Shown piece by piece: positions 21,854-34,100 of a stretch of DNA of 64,000 bases. The DNA is from Adiantum capillus-veneris (lineage: Eukaryota; Streptophyta; Polypodiopsida; Polypodiales; Pteridaceae). Made by a program: the position numbers and the translations under genes. The DNA is taken from assembly GCA_014529385.2 (NCBI GenBank), contig CM043966.1:43221037-43285036 (forward strand), given 5' to 3'. The notes below the pieces were generated by a model. That model was not told where the DNA came from and searched no databases. It worked only from the letters and a program-made list of their open reading frames with translations. Numbering within the stretch: position 1 is the stretch's first letter; every line of letters begins with the position of its first letter.

Positions 21854-22448
21854 CGGTCTGCGTCGTTCAGAAGTTCTACATGAACAGTCATTTCAGGAAA
21901 GCGTGAGCCGAAGATATTCTAACATTATTGAGAGCAGCATCAAAACCAAGCAATCTCAAATCGGCACCAAAACAAGTTCAAAAAAGATAAAAATCCATTC
22001 CAAACAAATTCCAAACAGTATTTTCAAACAATTTCTCAAGAAAGATGGTTTTCCTAGCTTGTTGCAATAGAATGGATGTCCAACTTCATGCTTCCAAATG
22101 CTTATTCCTCGTTCCTAAAACCTGTTATCTGCACACAAATAACAAGAGCTTTTAAAACATTAATTTTACACTTGCTGAATTTTTTTAGGAGAAACCCTAA
22201 TTTGTTGCTGGAAACCTTAGCTTTTCAAAATTGTTGGAATTAAAATCCACTCACGTCTGGCATAGGGCTCGTCGAGAGGATCAATGTTGACGTCTACTAC
22301 ACAACCGTTGAAGAGATTTTTAGAGACCTCTGCAAAACAGAAAAGCATCAAAAAGCATGTTTTTTTGTGCTTTTTAGGGCAAAAACGAACTCTTGTTTCT
22401 TCATCTCCTCCTTGTCTTGTCGTTTCTTCTTTATCCAACCCCATAGCT
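21854..22448. other. Anonymous DNA between the family H LTR and the MITE fragment
   Basis: A-rich sequence with one AAACCCTAA telo-box near 22193 and a 75-codon minus frame at 22217-22444 that I do not recognise. No LTR ends or domains were found. Confidence 0.4.
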
Positions 22449-22521
22449 CATAGTTACATGGGACGACGGGTCGAGGTCAGGAACGGGGACGGGACGGCAA
22501 AAGTCAGGAAACGGGGACGGG
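22449..22521. mobile_element. hAT-like MITE, half copy cut by the family B element
   Basis: Starts CATAGTTAC and continues with GGAACGGGG-type repeats, like the complete MITE at 50532-50706. It ends abruptly where the family B LTR begins at 22522; the second half is not next to the other end of that element. Confidence 0.6.
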
Positions 22522-23636
22522 TGTTAGGTGCAACGGAATGAATGTTTGCGCTTTGCTCAAGATGAGTGCTCCGAACTGTGCTCAAGGTTCCTTTTCATTC
22601 TTATGGAAGGGAGAGCCTTCCGTTCTTAATGAGAGAATGCTATGATCACAAACAAAGTGAATGGACACTGTGCGTGCAAGTGTTTGAGACTGAGAGATAG
22701 AGAGAGAAGAGAGATACGACACCAGAGACGACGTAGAACCCTCCTTCGAAGGCCCCACTCTCGTCGGCGAGAGTGGTCTACTTATGATTGCACAAACTGG
22801 TACAAACTGAATGCATAGGACTGATGCAAGTCTAGGCTATGTCGACGACGACGACGACGACGACGACGACGGGGATGACGACACCGACCTAAGGGCTGAA
22901 ATCTGCAAGTTTAGGGCTGAAAACTGACATTCTTAAGGGCTGAATCTGCTACTCTTTAGGGGCTGAAAACTGCAGGTTCTTCATGGCTGAAAAAACGCTG
23001 CATGTTGAGGTTGCAAAAGCTGGAAATCTGCAAACGCTGTGGTCTGCAAAAACGCTAGGTTGATGTGTCTCCAAAAACGCTAGCTTGCTGGTCTTTCCGG
23101 GATGATACAAAACGCTAGGGCAAGGGGGTACTGTGGCTTGTGTTTGATGAAAAACGCCAAGGCTGATGCAGGCTTGGGCGATGATGCTTGATGCAAAAGG
23201 CTAGGTGAGGGGTGGTCTTTGCTTGGAGGAAATCCACCAAGTTCTTGCTTGAGAAGTTGCCTGCTGAGCTTGGTTCCTGTTGCCTCTTCTGCCATTTAGT
23301 GCTAGTGTAGGTTTGCTTATATACAAACTTACTCAATTTGCCCTACCTACTTTCTAACAAAAGTCACGTAAAAATAATAAGTGAAAAATATCAAAAATAG
23401 GTAAAATAGGCTAAATGCACTGGAAAATTCCCCTGAAGGATTCTGTTGGGAATGCTTATGATCATGGTGTGTGCAACCAGAGGATATGCATCTACACTAA
23501 GTGACTGGGCATGCACGGTCTACGAATAGACTGACAAAAGTGCCAGATCACTTCTATTCTAGGCTGATCGGACTGACTGAACCCTGATCATGTTGTAGCT
23601 TGTCCACGGACACAGGGTTGGATGTGTCACGTGACA
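22522..23636 (-). repeat. 3' LTR of the left family B element
   Basis: Begins TGTTAGGTGCA and ends with the palindrome TGTCACGTGACA. It contains a (GAC)n run (about 22841-22871), repeated GGGCTGAAAACTG phrases and several AAAACGCTAG motifs. About 1115 bp, full length. Confidence 0.85.
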
Positions 23637-24864
23637 TCCCCTCCTTTTCAAAGTGAGGTACTGGTACCGAACTGTATGCGGTCGAGGGAGATCACCACTA
23701 GCATCTGGAATCTTGGAAGGGACTCTTCGCCGGCATCTTGTCTTCCTCGAAGACTGTGCATGCAATGTAGATGAACAAAGAGACGGAGTGCCAAACCGTT
23801 CACCACACACACGCAAACAATGAGATCGAATCTTTCTCTTATGATCTAGAGCAATCAAGTGTGGCAATTCACAACGGAAATGCTCATGCTTGGTGTTTAT
23901 ACTTTCATGTGCTCTGTCTACAACTGTGTCGTGCCAAGGAAGAGACATGAAATGTGACTTCTTTACATACATACTTTTCAGCTTTTCATGAACAATCCGC
24001 ATACATTCGTGCTCATTCATGAGTGAAACGTGCTCAACGTACAATATGTCATGCCTAGGAAAAGGGATCACAGAAAGACGCTGACTGAACTACAAGAAAT
24101 GATCATGAATGAAACACTCGAACAATGCGTGCGTATCAATCATGCGAACACATAATACTTCTTGTAAGGGCTCGTTGGACCTAGGCTTGAGAGCCAAGAT
24201 CGGTTCTTCTTGAGGGGGTTCTTTGGACCTAGGCTCGAGAGCCAAGAGCGATCCTTCGTGATTGATCGAATCTACAACGAGGTTAGCTTCGCTAGAAAAA
24301 GCATCCACTAACACATCATCCTTGTGAACAATCACATCATCTTCATGCAACTCATCATGCTTGTGAGAAATCACATCTTGATCATGCATGTCAGTGTCAT
24401 CCAAATCATCATGCAAATCATTGTCATTCAAATCATCATGCTTATCATTGTCATTCAAATCCTGTGTGTCATGCTTGGGAAAAGAAGAGACTGAGAGAGT
24501 CTCCTTTCCCCAAATCTCTTGCATCTGTGCCTGAACTTGAGAAAAGAGTCGCCAAAACTCTTTGTTGTGTCAGTCGCTCTGTTCTTGTCTTGCTTTGGCT
24601 TCCTTTCTTTGTGCTTCTCTTTCTGCTCTTCTTTCTGCGTTTCTGCGTTCCATTTCTGCCATTCTTTCTGCATGTCTTGCTTCGCGTTCTAACTTCCTTT
24701 CCATAAACATCTGGTCCAAGGCCTCCATAGGAGTTAGTGCAATCCTTGACGTAGATGGGGAAGGGGGAGGGTCGGAAAAACCTCCTGGTGGGGAAAATTC
24801 TACTTTGCCTCTCATGCTCATCACCTCCAAGCGAAGTATCCATTCCGCTTCGAGTGATGACCAT
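23637..24864 (-). pseudogene. Family B ORF, decayed copy (no known domain)
   Basis: Homologue of the intact ORF at 57279-58535. Recognisable parts, in order: MVITRSGMDTSLGGDEHER (24864 down), a charged coiled-coil-like Glu/Arg stretch (about 24570-24720), the His/Asp repeat DLNDNDKHDDLNDND (about 24400-24470), and RHDILYVEHVSLMNEHECMR (about 24000-24060). At least two frame changes and stops (near 24810, 24570 and 24090) disrupt it. The C-terminal part reads on towards the PPT, where the intact copy has about 210 bp more. Function unknown. Confidence 0.7.
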
Positions 24865-25336
24865 TCTGAAGTCGTGGGTTCTTGTGGGTTCGTGTGGTCT
24901 GGGTTCTTAAGTTCACGAGGAACTTGGGTTCGTGGGTTCTTGGGTTCTGAAGTTCACGAGGAACTTGGGTTCTTGTGGGTCTTGGGGTTCTTGAGGTTTT
25001 CTTTCGCTTGCAAACCGTGTTCGAGAAGGATCTTCTCTTCACCCGAGTTTTGCTCTTTTCCGCGGGCGCACCCCTTGGCGGCCTTGCGCTCACACCAAGG
25101 TTGCTTTTTTCCACCTCACGTCGAGTGGCTGGCCGTTAAGTGCACGGTCCGCTCTCAATGAGTGAAAAGAGGCACAAGGGGAGGCTAGACAAGCCCTTGT
25201 TTCTTGGGATTCCTGTCACTCTTCAAAAACACGATTAGGAATCGACACGCCCAAGTGAACTTGGGGTCGTGCGACCGCAACAAGCAAAAAAAAATTCTTG
25301 TGATTCTTTCCTTGAGTGATACAGAGTACTGCCAGA

Positions 25337-25348
25337 GCTCTGATACCA
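25337..25348 (-). other. Primer binding site of the left family B element
   Basis: Minus strand TGGTATCAGAGC, one base from the LTR start at 25350; the initiator-Met type. Confidence 0.85.
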
Positions 25349-25349
25349 A

Positions 25350-25915
25350 TGTTAGGTGCAGCGGAATGAATGTTTGCGCTTTGCTCAAGATGAGTGCTCC
25401 GAACTGTGCTCAAGGTTCCTTTTCATTCTTATGGAAGGGAGAGCCTTCCGTTCTTAATGAGAGAATGCTATGATCACAAACAAGTGAATGGACACTATGC
25501 ATGCAAGTGTATGAGACTGAAAGATAGAGAGAGAAGAGAGATACGACACCAGAGACGTTGTAAAACCCTCCTCCGAAGGCCCCACTCTCCTCGGCGAGAG
25601 TGTTCTACTTATGATTGCACAAATTGGTACAAACTGAATGCATAGGACTGATGCAAGTCTAGGCTATGTCGATGACGACGACGGGGATGACGACACCGAC
25701 CTAAGGGCTGAAATCTGCAAGTTTAGGGCTGAAAACTGAGGTTCTTAAGGACTGAATCTAATATGCATCTATGCTAAGTGACTGGGCATGCACAGTCTAC
25801 GAATAGACTCACAAAAGTGCCAGATCACTGCTGATCTAAACTGACTGGACTGATTGAACCCTGCTGTGGTGTAGCTTGTCCACGGACACATAGGGTTGGG
25901 ATGTGTCACGTGACA
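25350..25915 (-). repeat. Hybrid LTR at the left inversion breakpoint
   Basis: 25350-25759 follows the 3' LTR at 22522. From about 25760 it follows the LTR at 58805 instead (TATGCTAAG, GACTCACAAAAG, GGACACATAGGGTTGGG) and about 550 bp of LTR is missing at the switch. The last 156 bp are therefore best read as the detached outer end of the B1 5' LTR. Confidence 0.8.
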
Positions 25916-28900
25916 ACTTCGGAAAGGGCAAGAAAAAGACAAAGAAGGCTAAATCTCGCCCAGAGACTGACATTTCTACTGAGGACTCGTCTACAGACAG
26001 CTTAGATTCCGATGACGAAAACTTTTATGCGAATAAGAAGAATTTTTACAAAGCCAACCAGTATGACTTTCTCGAAGATAAAAGCAAGAAAGTCCGAGAG
26101 TTTAAGGAAGGTGGCCACTCGATTAAGTTTGATACTTTTTCAGGATACTCAGATGCTTCAAAGGCTTTGTCTTTTATACAGTAGTTTGACATCGCTTTCG
26201 CGGGAGGACGCTATTCAAAGCACTCCAAGATTCGGAGAGCTACCTCTTACTTTAAGGGGAATGCTCGTACTTGGTGGTCCACGCTTCTTTTAAACAAGAC
26301 TGCGCCAGTTAAATGGCTGAAATTTAAAAAGATTTCTTCTTGGTTGACGCAAGAATATGAACGAGATATAGGAGCTGCTTGGAACCATCTTCGGATGACC
26401 AAGAAAGATACAATTAATGCTTACCGTGAAAGATTCTAGAGCTCTTTTCTACCCCCGCCTCTTCATTCAAGAAGATCTCGTTCAGAGAACAGATTGAGCG
26501 GTTCACCTTGGGTCTACCTACAAAGATCCGAGATCACTGCTTGGAGCAGAAGTCAGCTTCTATTCAAGAGTTGATGAGTCATGCGAAGCGGGGCTTTGCC
26601 ATTCACTCTGGCAGTCTGACCTACCCCACAGATGAGAACATGACACAATGAGCCGAACCGACTTCTGGGAATGAAAGTAGAAAGAAAAAGAGCAACCCAG
26701 AGAAAAAGGATGCACGACCCAAGCTTACTCCTCAGGAGCGAGCTCGATTCATCAAGGAGGGGAAGTGCTTTGGATGCGGGGAACATGGACACATCTCTGC
26801 GAAGTGCCCTCAAAAGGCACAGAAAGAACAAAATGATAAAGACGACGACAGGCCTGAGAGTTCGACAACAGCTGAGGAACGTGGCTAGAAAGGCAGATTG
26901 AAAAGCAGAACGGGTACCACATGGCGTGGGACTTGCACCGAATCAAATGTCTGAAAGTACAAACTTTGCCGCTTTTGGGGCAAAGTGAAGGATCAGGAAG
27001 CTCTTTTGAAGGAGCCAAGGCCAACTTCTTTTCACTTGGAATTGGCGGCTCGATTTGGAATTACGCCCGACAGACTGACGCCACATGCGGAGGTAGTTTG
27101 ACTGGCACCCGGATGGGATGTTGCCATTACACCGAGCATTGGCAAAACTTCGTTTGCAATGACAGGGGTGTTCAGGGCATGCGAGTGACGTTCTACTCAA
27201 GATCCCTTGGTACCACAAGAACTACGCCGTGGTTGACTACCAGGCCGAGAAAGAGACTTTGATAAATGAAGGGCTCACAGATTGTACTTGATGAACTTCA
27301 GTTTCTTTACTCATTCTTCTGGGGGAGAACTGAACAATGGATAAAGGTTGAATATGTTTTGACCTGATCATAAGAACGCCAAGATTTTTCTCCACACTCA
27401 TGCCAATTGCTTTTCAGAGGGCCTGAAGATCAAACCATTGACCTGATACCTGGAAGCACGCCACCGAACCGGCCACCTTACTGTGTGACCCGAGTACAGA
27501 ATGAAAAGATTATGAACCCAGTGAAAGACCTCTTGGAAAAGGGTCTTGTCCAGCATAGTACTTCACCGTATTGCTCTCCACTGTTGTTGGATTTGAAGAA
27601 TGACGAATCTTGGAGAATGTGCATCGATTATAGAAGCTCTCAACAAAATCACCATCAAGAACAGATTTCCAATTCCTAGGATCGATGATATACTCGACAG
27701 GTTACAAGGATCCTCGTGCTTTAGCAGGATTGATCCGAAGAGTGGATATCATCAGATCCGAATCGCGACGGGAGAAGTCTACAAGACAGCCTTCCGGACT
27801 ACCTTTTGGATTATTTGAGTTTTTGGTGATGCCTTTTGGCTTAACCAATGCTCCTGCGACATTTAACCAGATGATGGACATGATTTTTCGAGAGTATAGG
27901 CTATTTGTTGGCACTTTCTTTGATGATATCATTGTTTTCTCCAACAATGAAGCAAAACACAGAGATCATATGCTTCAGAGATACATTTTTTTTGGGACAC
28001 TTTGTCTCAGTAGCAAGAGTGCAAATGGATCCGGCCAAGATAGACACTACCCGTTATTGGCCCGATTCGAAGAAAGTCCATGAAGTTGGAAGCTTCTTGG
28101 GACTGTGTTCGTACTATAGACGGTTCATTTGAAAGTTTGTAGAGGTTGCTTCCCCTTTGCATATCTTGATACAGAAAGGAGTCCCTTTTCTCGTGGGGAT
28201 CCACAGAGGTGACTGCCTTTCAGACATTGAAAGAGAAATTGACTACAAGACCATATTTGACTTTGCCGGACTTGCAGAAGTCATTTGAAGTATTTTGTGA
28301 TGGTTGTGGTCGTAGTCTGGGTGCGGTCTTAAAGCAAGAAGGCCATGTCATTGCTTACGAGAGCCGATTGTTCTCTAGGCCGAGATGACAGCACAGATTT
28401 ATGAGAGAGCTTTTGGCGGTTATCTATGCTCTTACTCAGTGGCGGAATTACCTACCCGGAGCGGATTTTACCGTCTTTACAGACCATCAGAGTTTGCGCT
28501 ACTTCTTGTCACAGAAGCAGTTTTCGGAAAAGCAGAAGCGGTGGGCGAACATCTTGTCACAGTTTCACTTCCAGATTGTCCATGAGCAGGGACAGAAGAA
28601 TGTGGTGGCAGATGCTTTGTCTCGGAAGCCGTTGGTTGTGGCTATTTCCGCGATACATCATAGGAGCTTTGAGGATATGGTCGATCAGCATGCCACAGAT
28701 ACAGATTTTGCAGATTTTTTTTTTCACACGGATACAGGATGGGGCGAAAGTAGCAGGATACTCTATTCAAGAAGGCTACTTGATGAGAAAAACCATGTTG
28801 TGCGTTACACAACCGTTGAGGGAAAAAGTTATGACTAAATGCCATTGTCAACCTTTTACGGGTCACCGCGGCATTGCTACCACCATGAAAGGGGTAGAGA

Positions 28901-29624
28901 GATACTTCTTTTGGCCAAGACTCAAAAAGGATGTGGAAGAGTTGTGCGCAGTATGCCAGAAGGTCAAGTTTGACAGGCATAAGGGATAGGGATTGTTACA
29001 GCTTTTACCCATACCCACCCGCCCCTGGGAAAGTATTGAAATGGATTTCATTTTTGATCTCCCGAGAACAAAGAATGATCACGATGATTTTCCGATTACA
29101 TGGCACGTCTGAGACGATTGTCTCCGATAGAGACCCGAGATTTATGAGTTTGTTTTGGAAGGCACTTTGGGAGAACATTGGCACGTAGTTGCAGTTCTCG
29201 TCATCGTTCCACTTGCAGACTGATGGGCAATCTGAGATTGCCAAATTCCGTGGTTTTAGATTTATCGAAGTCTTGTATCTCGGATCAGAAGACTCAATGG
29301 TAAGAACTTATCTTTGGTGGAATTTGCCTACAATAACACAATACACTCTTCGACGGGAAAGACGCCATTTGAGATTGTTGAAAGTGTTGCGAAGGTTCCA
29401 TCCTTCCTGAGCACGAAAGATTAGATATTTGAAGCGGATGAATATTCGCGAGATTTGGATACGGCTTTTGCCAAGGTTCGCGAGACTTTGCAGGAGTCTC
29501 AACTTTCAAGAACGACAGAAAAAGGCAGCGGATCGCCATTGTCGCGACTTAAATTGAAGGAGGATGATTGGGTGCTCTTACGTTTTGAGAAGGCACGCCT
29601 AAGAAAGAAAAAGGGAAAGGAGAG
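25916..29624 (+). mobile_element. A-old, middle part: gag C-terminus to integrase (plus strand)
   Basis: Begins inside gag (ACTTCGGAAAGGGCAAG), exactly where the gag fragment at 59931 (minus) leaves off. Recognisable blocks: KANQYDFLEDKSKKVREF (26053), CCHC (26769-26810), RT (27420-28135), RNase H (28200-28660), integrase HHCC (28840-28980) and core (29090-29400). It ends at 29624 within KGKER, where A-young is inserted. The rest of A-old resumes at 36081. Confidence 0.9.
25916..29624 (+). pseudogene. A-old gag-pol, many stops and frameshifts
   Basis: Order and motifs follow A1, but the sequence is heavily decayed. There are stops in gag (26182), in the capsid region, after CCHC and through the protease (26990-27290). 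The RT is broken near 27640, 27815 and 27975, though FFDDIIVFS is still readable near 27920. RNase H is readable at 28401-28838. The integrase has the family deletion: [10 protein letters not shown] at 29041 runs within about 30 bp to the FRLHG region. The second catalytic Asp ([11 protein letters not shown], near 29112) survives but is out of frame with the first. It encodes no working protein. Confidence 0.85.
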
Positions 29625-30172
29625 TGTCACAAAGTGATGACGTGGCTACGGACAGCAGAAACCCTAATTTCTGCCAGAAACCCTAAAATTCCTGCAAACC
29701 CTAATTTTTACCAAAAACCCTAATTTCCGGAAATCGCGGAGGCTGAATTTAAAAAAATAAAATAAAAATTGAGCGACGCAAATCTTGCTTTTTCTCTACG
29801 CAATGAGAAAAAGAGAGAGAATGCTTTTGCTTTCAAGTTTTGACTCTCTGTGAGAGAGAGAGAGAGAGCAATTGCTTTTGCTTTTAAGCTTTTGGGCATC
29901 CCTTGTAACCTTTAAATTGGTGGTGAGGGCCTCACTTCTCAGAGCATCTGGACGCAGAGTCTGAGAGTGAAACCCTAGCCACTCTCTTGTACTTTGATCT
30001 GATTAATATAAAAAGAAATACCGAAAGGGGCGCTAGTCTTTGGGGCCAATATCTCTAGGCACGGAACTCCGCCGGGCCAGTGCAAATCTATTGTGATCTG
30101 TGAATTGTTTTGAAGTGGTTATTTGCTGTTGTCGCGGTTGATTCTTGACTTGGAGTGTCCAAGTCTGTTACA
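29625..30172 (+). repeat. 5' LTR of A-young
   Basis: TGTCACAAAG..CTGTTACA, 548 bp. Telo-boxes AAACCCTAA start at 29659, 29678, 29696 and 29715, spaced 18-19 bp, and a GA run lies at about 29850-29868. TGACGTGGC, an ACGT-core motif, lies near 29637. Confidence 0.93.
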
Positions 30173-30173
30173 G

Positions 30174-30187
30174 TGGTATCAGAGCAC
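30174..30187 (+). other. Primer binding site of A-young
   Basis: TGGTATCAGAGCAC, one base from the 5' LTR; initiator-Met tRNA type. Confidence 0.92.
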
Positions 30188-30240
30188 GGCCGATTTCTCT
30201 TCTACGGGAAATCCGATCCCCAATTTTTTCTGCGGCACCT

Positions 30241-31198
30241 ATGGCTTCACGCAAGGATCAGTCAATCCCTCTACATCTGGAGATGCGGGCTGGGATCACA
30301 ACGAAGATTCAGACAGAGAGTATGGCCTGCCTCGGCCTACTCAGGCGGAGCAGAGAGAGATGAAGCGTCGTCAATTGATCGGCGATGCAACAAAGATGAT
30401 ATGCTCAGTTTTGCGAAGGATCCGAAATTGGCAAAATATATGAGCGAGACTTCTTTTCAGGAAGTGCATGCACAGTGGCAGAAGACCACTACACCACCCC
30501 CGAAATCTGCTTTCAAGAAACCTTCTGATCCCAAACAATATTCAGAGAAGGAACTAGACGAGGTGGTTGATGCACGGATTGCTCAGCTTTTTGACGCACA
30601 GAAGAAAGCCAAAAAGCACGGCAAAAAACAGAAGAAAAGCACTGACTTTCCAGGTTATTTGGGTCGTCAGTCGACTTTTGACAAGGCAAAGAAGCAGAAG
30701 AAGTGTGTTCGATTTGAAGGAGTACCCAGTTCTTCTTCTTCTTCTTCTTTTGACAATTCTCTAGCTCCTCGGATTTGAGCGAAGAAGACAGGAAAGGTAA
30801 AAAGCGAAGCAAGAAGCAACGCTTCGGAAAGGGCAAGAGAAAGGCAAAGAAGGCTAAATCTCGCCCAGAGACTGACAGTTCTATTGAGGACTCGTTTACA
30901 GACAGCTCAGATTCCGATGACGGAAACTTTTATGCGAACAAGAAGAATTTTTACAAAGCCAACCAGTATGACTTTCTCGAAGATAAAAGCAAGAAAGTCC
31001 GAGAGTTTAAGGAAGGTGGCCACTCGATCAAGTTTGATACTTTTTCAGGATACTCAGATGCTTCGAAGGCTTTGTCTTTTATACAACAGTTTGACATCGC
31101 TTTCGCGGGAGGACGCTATTGAGAGCACTCCAAGATTTGGAGAGCTGCCTCTTACTTTAAGAGGAATGCTCGTACTTGGTGGTCCACGCTTCTTTTAA
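30241..31198 (+). pseudogene. A-young gag, frameshifted
   Basis: Starts at the ATG at 30241 (MASRKDQ). Homologous to A1 gag, with the Ser run near 30735, a stop at 30776-30778 after it, and the KANQYDFLEDKSKKVREF block at 30957. TTTGACATCGCTTTCGC near 31090 shows the sequence that A1 has lost by a 4-bp deletion. A single-base change in the early codons moves the frame, so no full product is made. Confidence 0.82.
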
Positions 31199-34100
31199 AC
31201 AAGACTGCGCCAGTTAAATGGCTGAAATTTAAGAAGCTTTTTATTTCTTCTTGGTTAACGCAAGAATATGAATGAGATATACGAGCTGCTTGGAACCATC
31301 TTCGGATGACCAAGAAAGACATAATCAATGCTTATTGTGAAAGATTCTGGAGCTCTTTTCTACCCGCCTCTTCATTCAAGAAGATCTCATTCAGAGAACA
31401 GATTTGAGCGGTTTACCTTGGGTCTACCTTTAGAGATCCGAGATCACTGCTTGGAAGAGAAGTCAGCTTCTATTCAGGAGTTGATGAGTCATGCGAAGCG
31501 AGGCTTTGCCATTCACTCTGGCAGTCTGACCTACCCCACAGATGAGGCCATGACACAACGAGCCGAACAAACTTCTGGGAATGAAAGTAGAAAGAAAAAG
31601 AGCAACCCAGAGAAAAAGGATGCACGACCCAAGCTTACTCCTGAGGAGAAAGCTCGCTTCATCAGAGAGGGGAAGTGCTTTGGATGCGGGGAACATGGAC
31701 ATATCTCCGCGAAGTGCCCTAAAAAGGCACAAAAAGAACAGAATGATAAAGACGACGACAGGCTAGAGAGTTCGAGAGCAGCTGAGGAATGTGGCAGAAA
31801 AGGCAGATAGAACAGTAGAACTGGTACCACATGGCGTGGGACCTACACCGAATCTAATGAATGAAAGTACAAACTTTGCCGCTTTTGGGGCAAAGTGAAG
31901 GATCAGGAAGCTCTTTTGAAGGAGCCAAGGCCAACTTCTTTTCACTTGGAATTGGCGGCTCGATGTGGAATTACGTCCGACAGACTGACGCCACAGGTAG
32001 AGGTAGTTCGACTGGCACCCGGATGGGATGTTGTCATTACACCGAGCATTGGCAAACTTCGTTTGCAATGACAGGGGTGTTCAAGGCACGCGAGTGACGT
32101 TCTACTCAAGATCCCTTGGTACCACAAGAACTACGCCGTGGTTGACTATCGGGCCGAGAAATCGACTTTGATAAATGAAGGGCTTAGAGATTGTAATTGA
32201 TGAACTTCGGTTTCTTACTTCTTCTTTTGGGAGAGAACTGAACGATGGATAAAGGTTGAATATGTTTTGACCTGATCTAAAGAACGCCAAGATTTTTCTC
32301 CACACTCATGCCGATTGCTTTTCAGAGGGCCTGAAGATCATACCATTGATCTCATACCTGGAAGCATGTCACCGAACCGGCCACCCTACCGTGTGAGCCG
32401 AGCATAGAATGAAGAGATTATTAACCAAGTGAAAGACCTCTTGAAAAAGGGTCTTGTCTAGCCTAGTACTTCACCGTATTGCTCTCCAGTGTTGTTGGTT
32501 TTAAAGAAAGACGGATCTTGGAGAATGTGCATCGATTATAGCACTCTCAACGAAATCACCATCAAGAACAGATTTCCGATTCCTAGGATCGATGATATAC
32601 TCGACAGGTTACAGGGATCCTCGTGCTTTAGCAGGATTGACTTGAAGAGTGGATATCATCAGATCAAGATAGCGTCGAGAGATGTCTACAAGACAGCTTT
32701 TCGGACGACTTTTGGGTTACTTGAGTTTTTGGTGATGCCTTTTGGCTTAACCAATGCTCCTACGACATTTAACCGGATGATGGACATGATTTTTCAAGAG
32801 TACAGGCTATTTGTTGGCACTTTCTTTGACGACATCATTGTTTTCTCCAAGAATGAGGCAGAACACAGAGATCATCTGCTTCAAGTCTTTCAGGCATTAC
32901 GAGATCACACGTTAGTGATTAATGCAAAGAAAAGTGAATTTTTCCTCCCAGAGATACACTTTTTGGGACACATTGTGTCAGCAGCAGGAGTGCAAATGGA
33001 CCCGGCCAAGATAGAGACTATCCGTGATTGGCCCGATTTGAGGAATGTCCATGAAGTTAGAAGCTTCTTGGGACTGTGTTCGTACTACAGGCAGTTCATA
33101 CGAAAGTTTGCAGAGGTTGCTTCCCCTTTGCATACCTTGACATAGAAAGGAGTGGGGACCCACAGAGGTGACTGCCTTTCAGACATTGAAAGAGAAATTC
33201 ACTACAGGACCAGATTTGACTTTGCCGGACTTGCAGAAGTCATTTGAAGTATTTTGTGATGCTTGTGGTCGTAGTCTGGGTGCGGTCTTGATGCAAGAAG
33301 GCCATGTCATAGCTTACGAGAGCCGTTTGTTCTCTAGGCCGGAGATGACAGCACAGATCTATGGGAAAGAGCTTTTGGCGGTTATCCACGCTCTTACTCA
33401 GTGGCGGCATTACGTACTCGGAGCGGATTTTACCTACTTTACAGACCATCAGAGTTTGCGCTACTTCTTCTCACGAAAGCAGCTTTCGGAACAGCAGATG
33501 CGGTGGGTGAACATCTTGTCATAGTTCCACTTCTAGAGTGTCCATGTGCACGGACAGAAGAATGTGGTGGCAGATGCTTTGTCTCGGAAACCGTTGGTTC
33601 TGGCTATTTCCACGATACATCATAGGAGCTTCGAGGATATGGTCGATCAGTATGCCACAGATACAGATTTTGCAGATATTTTCACACGGATACGGGATGG
33701 GGAGACAGTAGCAGGATACTCCCTTCGGGAAGGCTACTTGATGAGAAAGACTATGTTGTGCGTTACACAGCCATTGAGGGATAAGGTTATGACTGAATGC
33801 CACTGTCCACCTTTCACGGGTCACCGCGGCATTGCTACCACCATGAAAGGGGTAGAGAGATACTTCTCTTGGCCGTGACTCAAAAAGGACGTGGAAGAGT
33901 TGTGCGCCGTATGCCAGAAGGTCAAGTTTGACAGACATAATACACAGAGATTGTTACACCCTTTTACCCATACCCACCCGCCCCTGGGAAAGTATTGAAA
34001 TGGATTTCATTTTTGATCTCCCTATTACACAGAATGATCACGATGATTTTTCGATTACATGGCACGTCTGAGACGATTGTCTCAAACAGAGACCCCAGAT

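Larger units (their letters stand above)
22522..25915 (-). mobile_element. Family B LTR element, left copy, rearranged 5' LTR
   Basis: In element sense (minus): 5' LTR 25350-25915, PBS at 25337-25348, a decayed ORF, PPT at 23637-23653, 3' LTR 22522-23636. It has no RT, RNase H or integrase. Flanks ACGGG (22517-22521) and ACTTC (25916-25920) do not match. The outer 156 bp of its 5' LTR belong to the subtype of the right-hand element B1, so this copy is a fusion at an inversion breakpoint. Confidence 0.85.

Noticed and set aside
24455-25161. Plus-strand ORFs opposite the left family B ORF
   Set aside because: Shadows of the minus-strand charged repeat region; the minus strand is conserved in B1.
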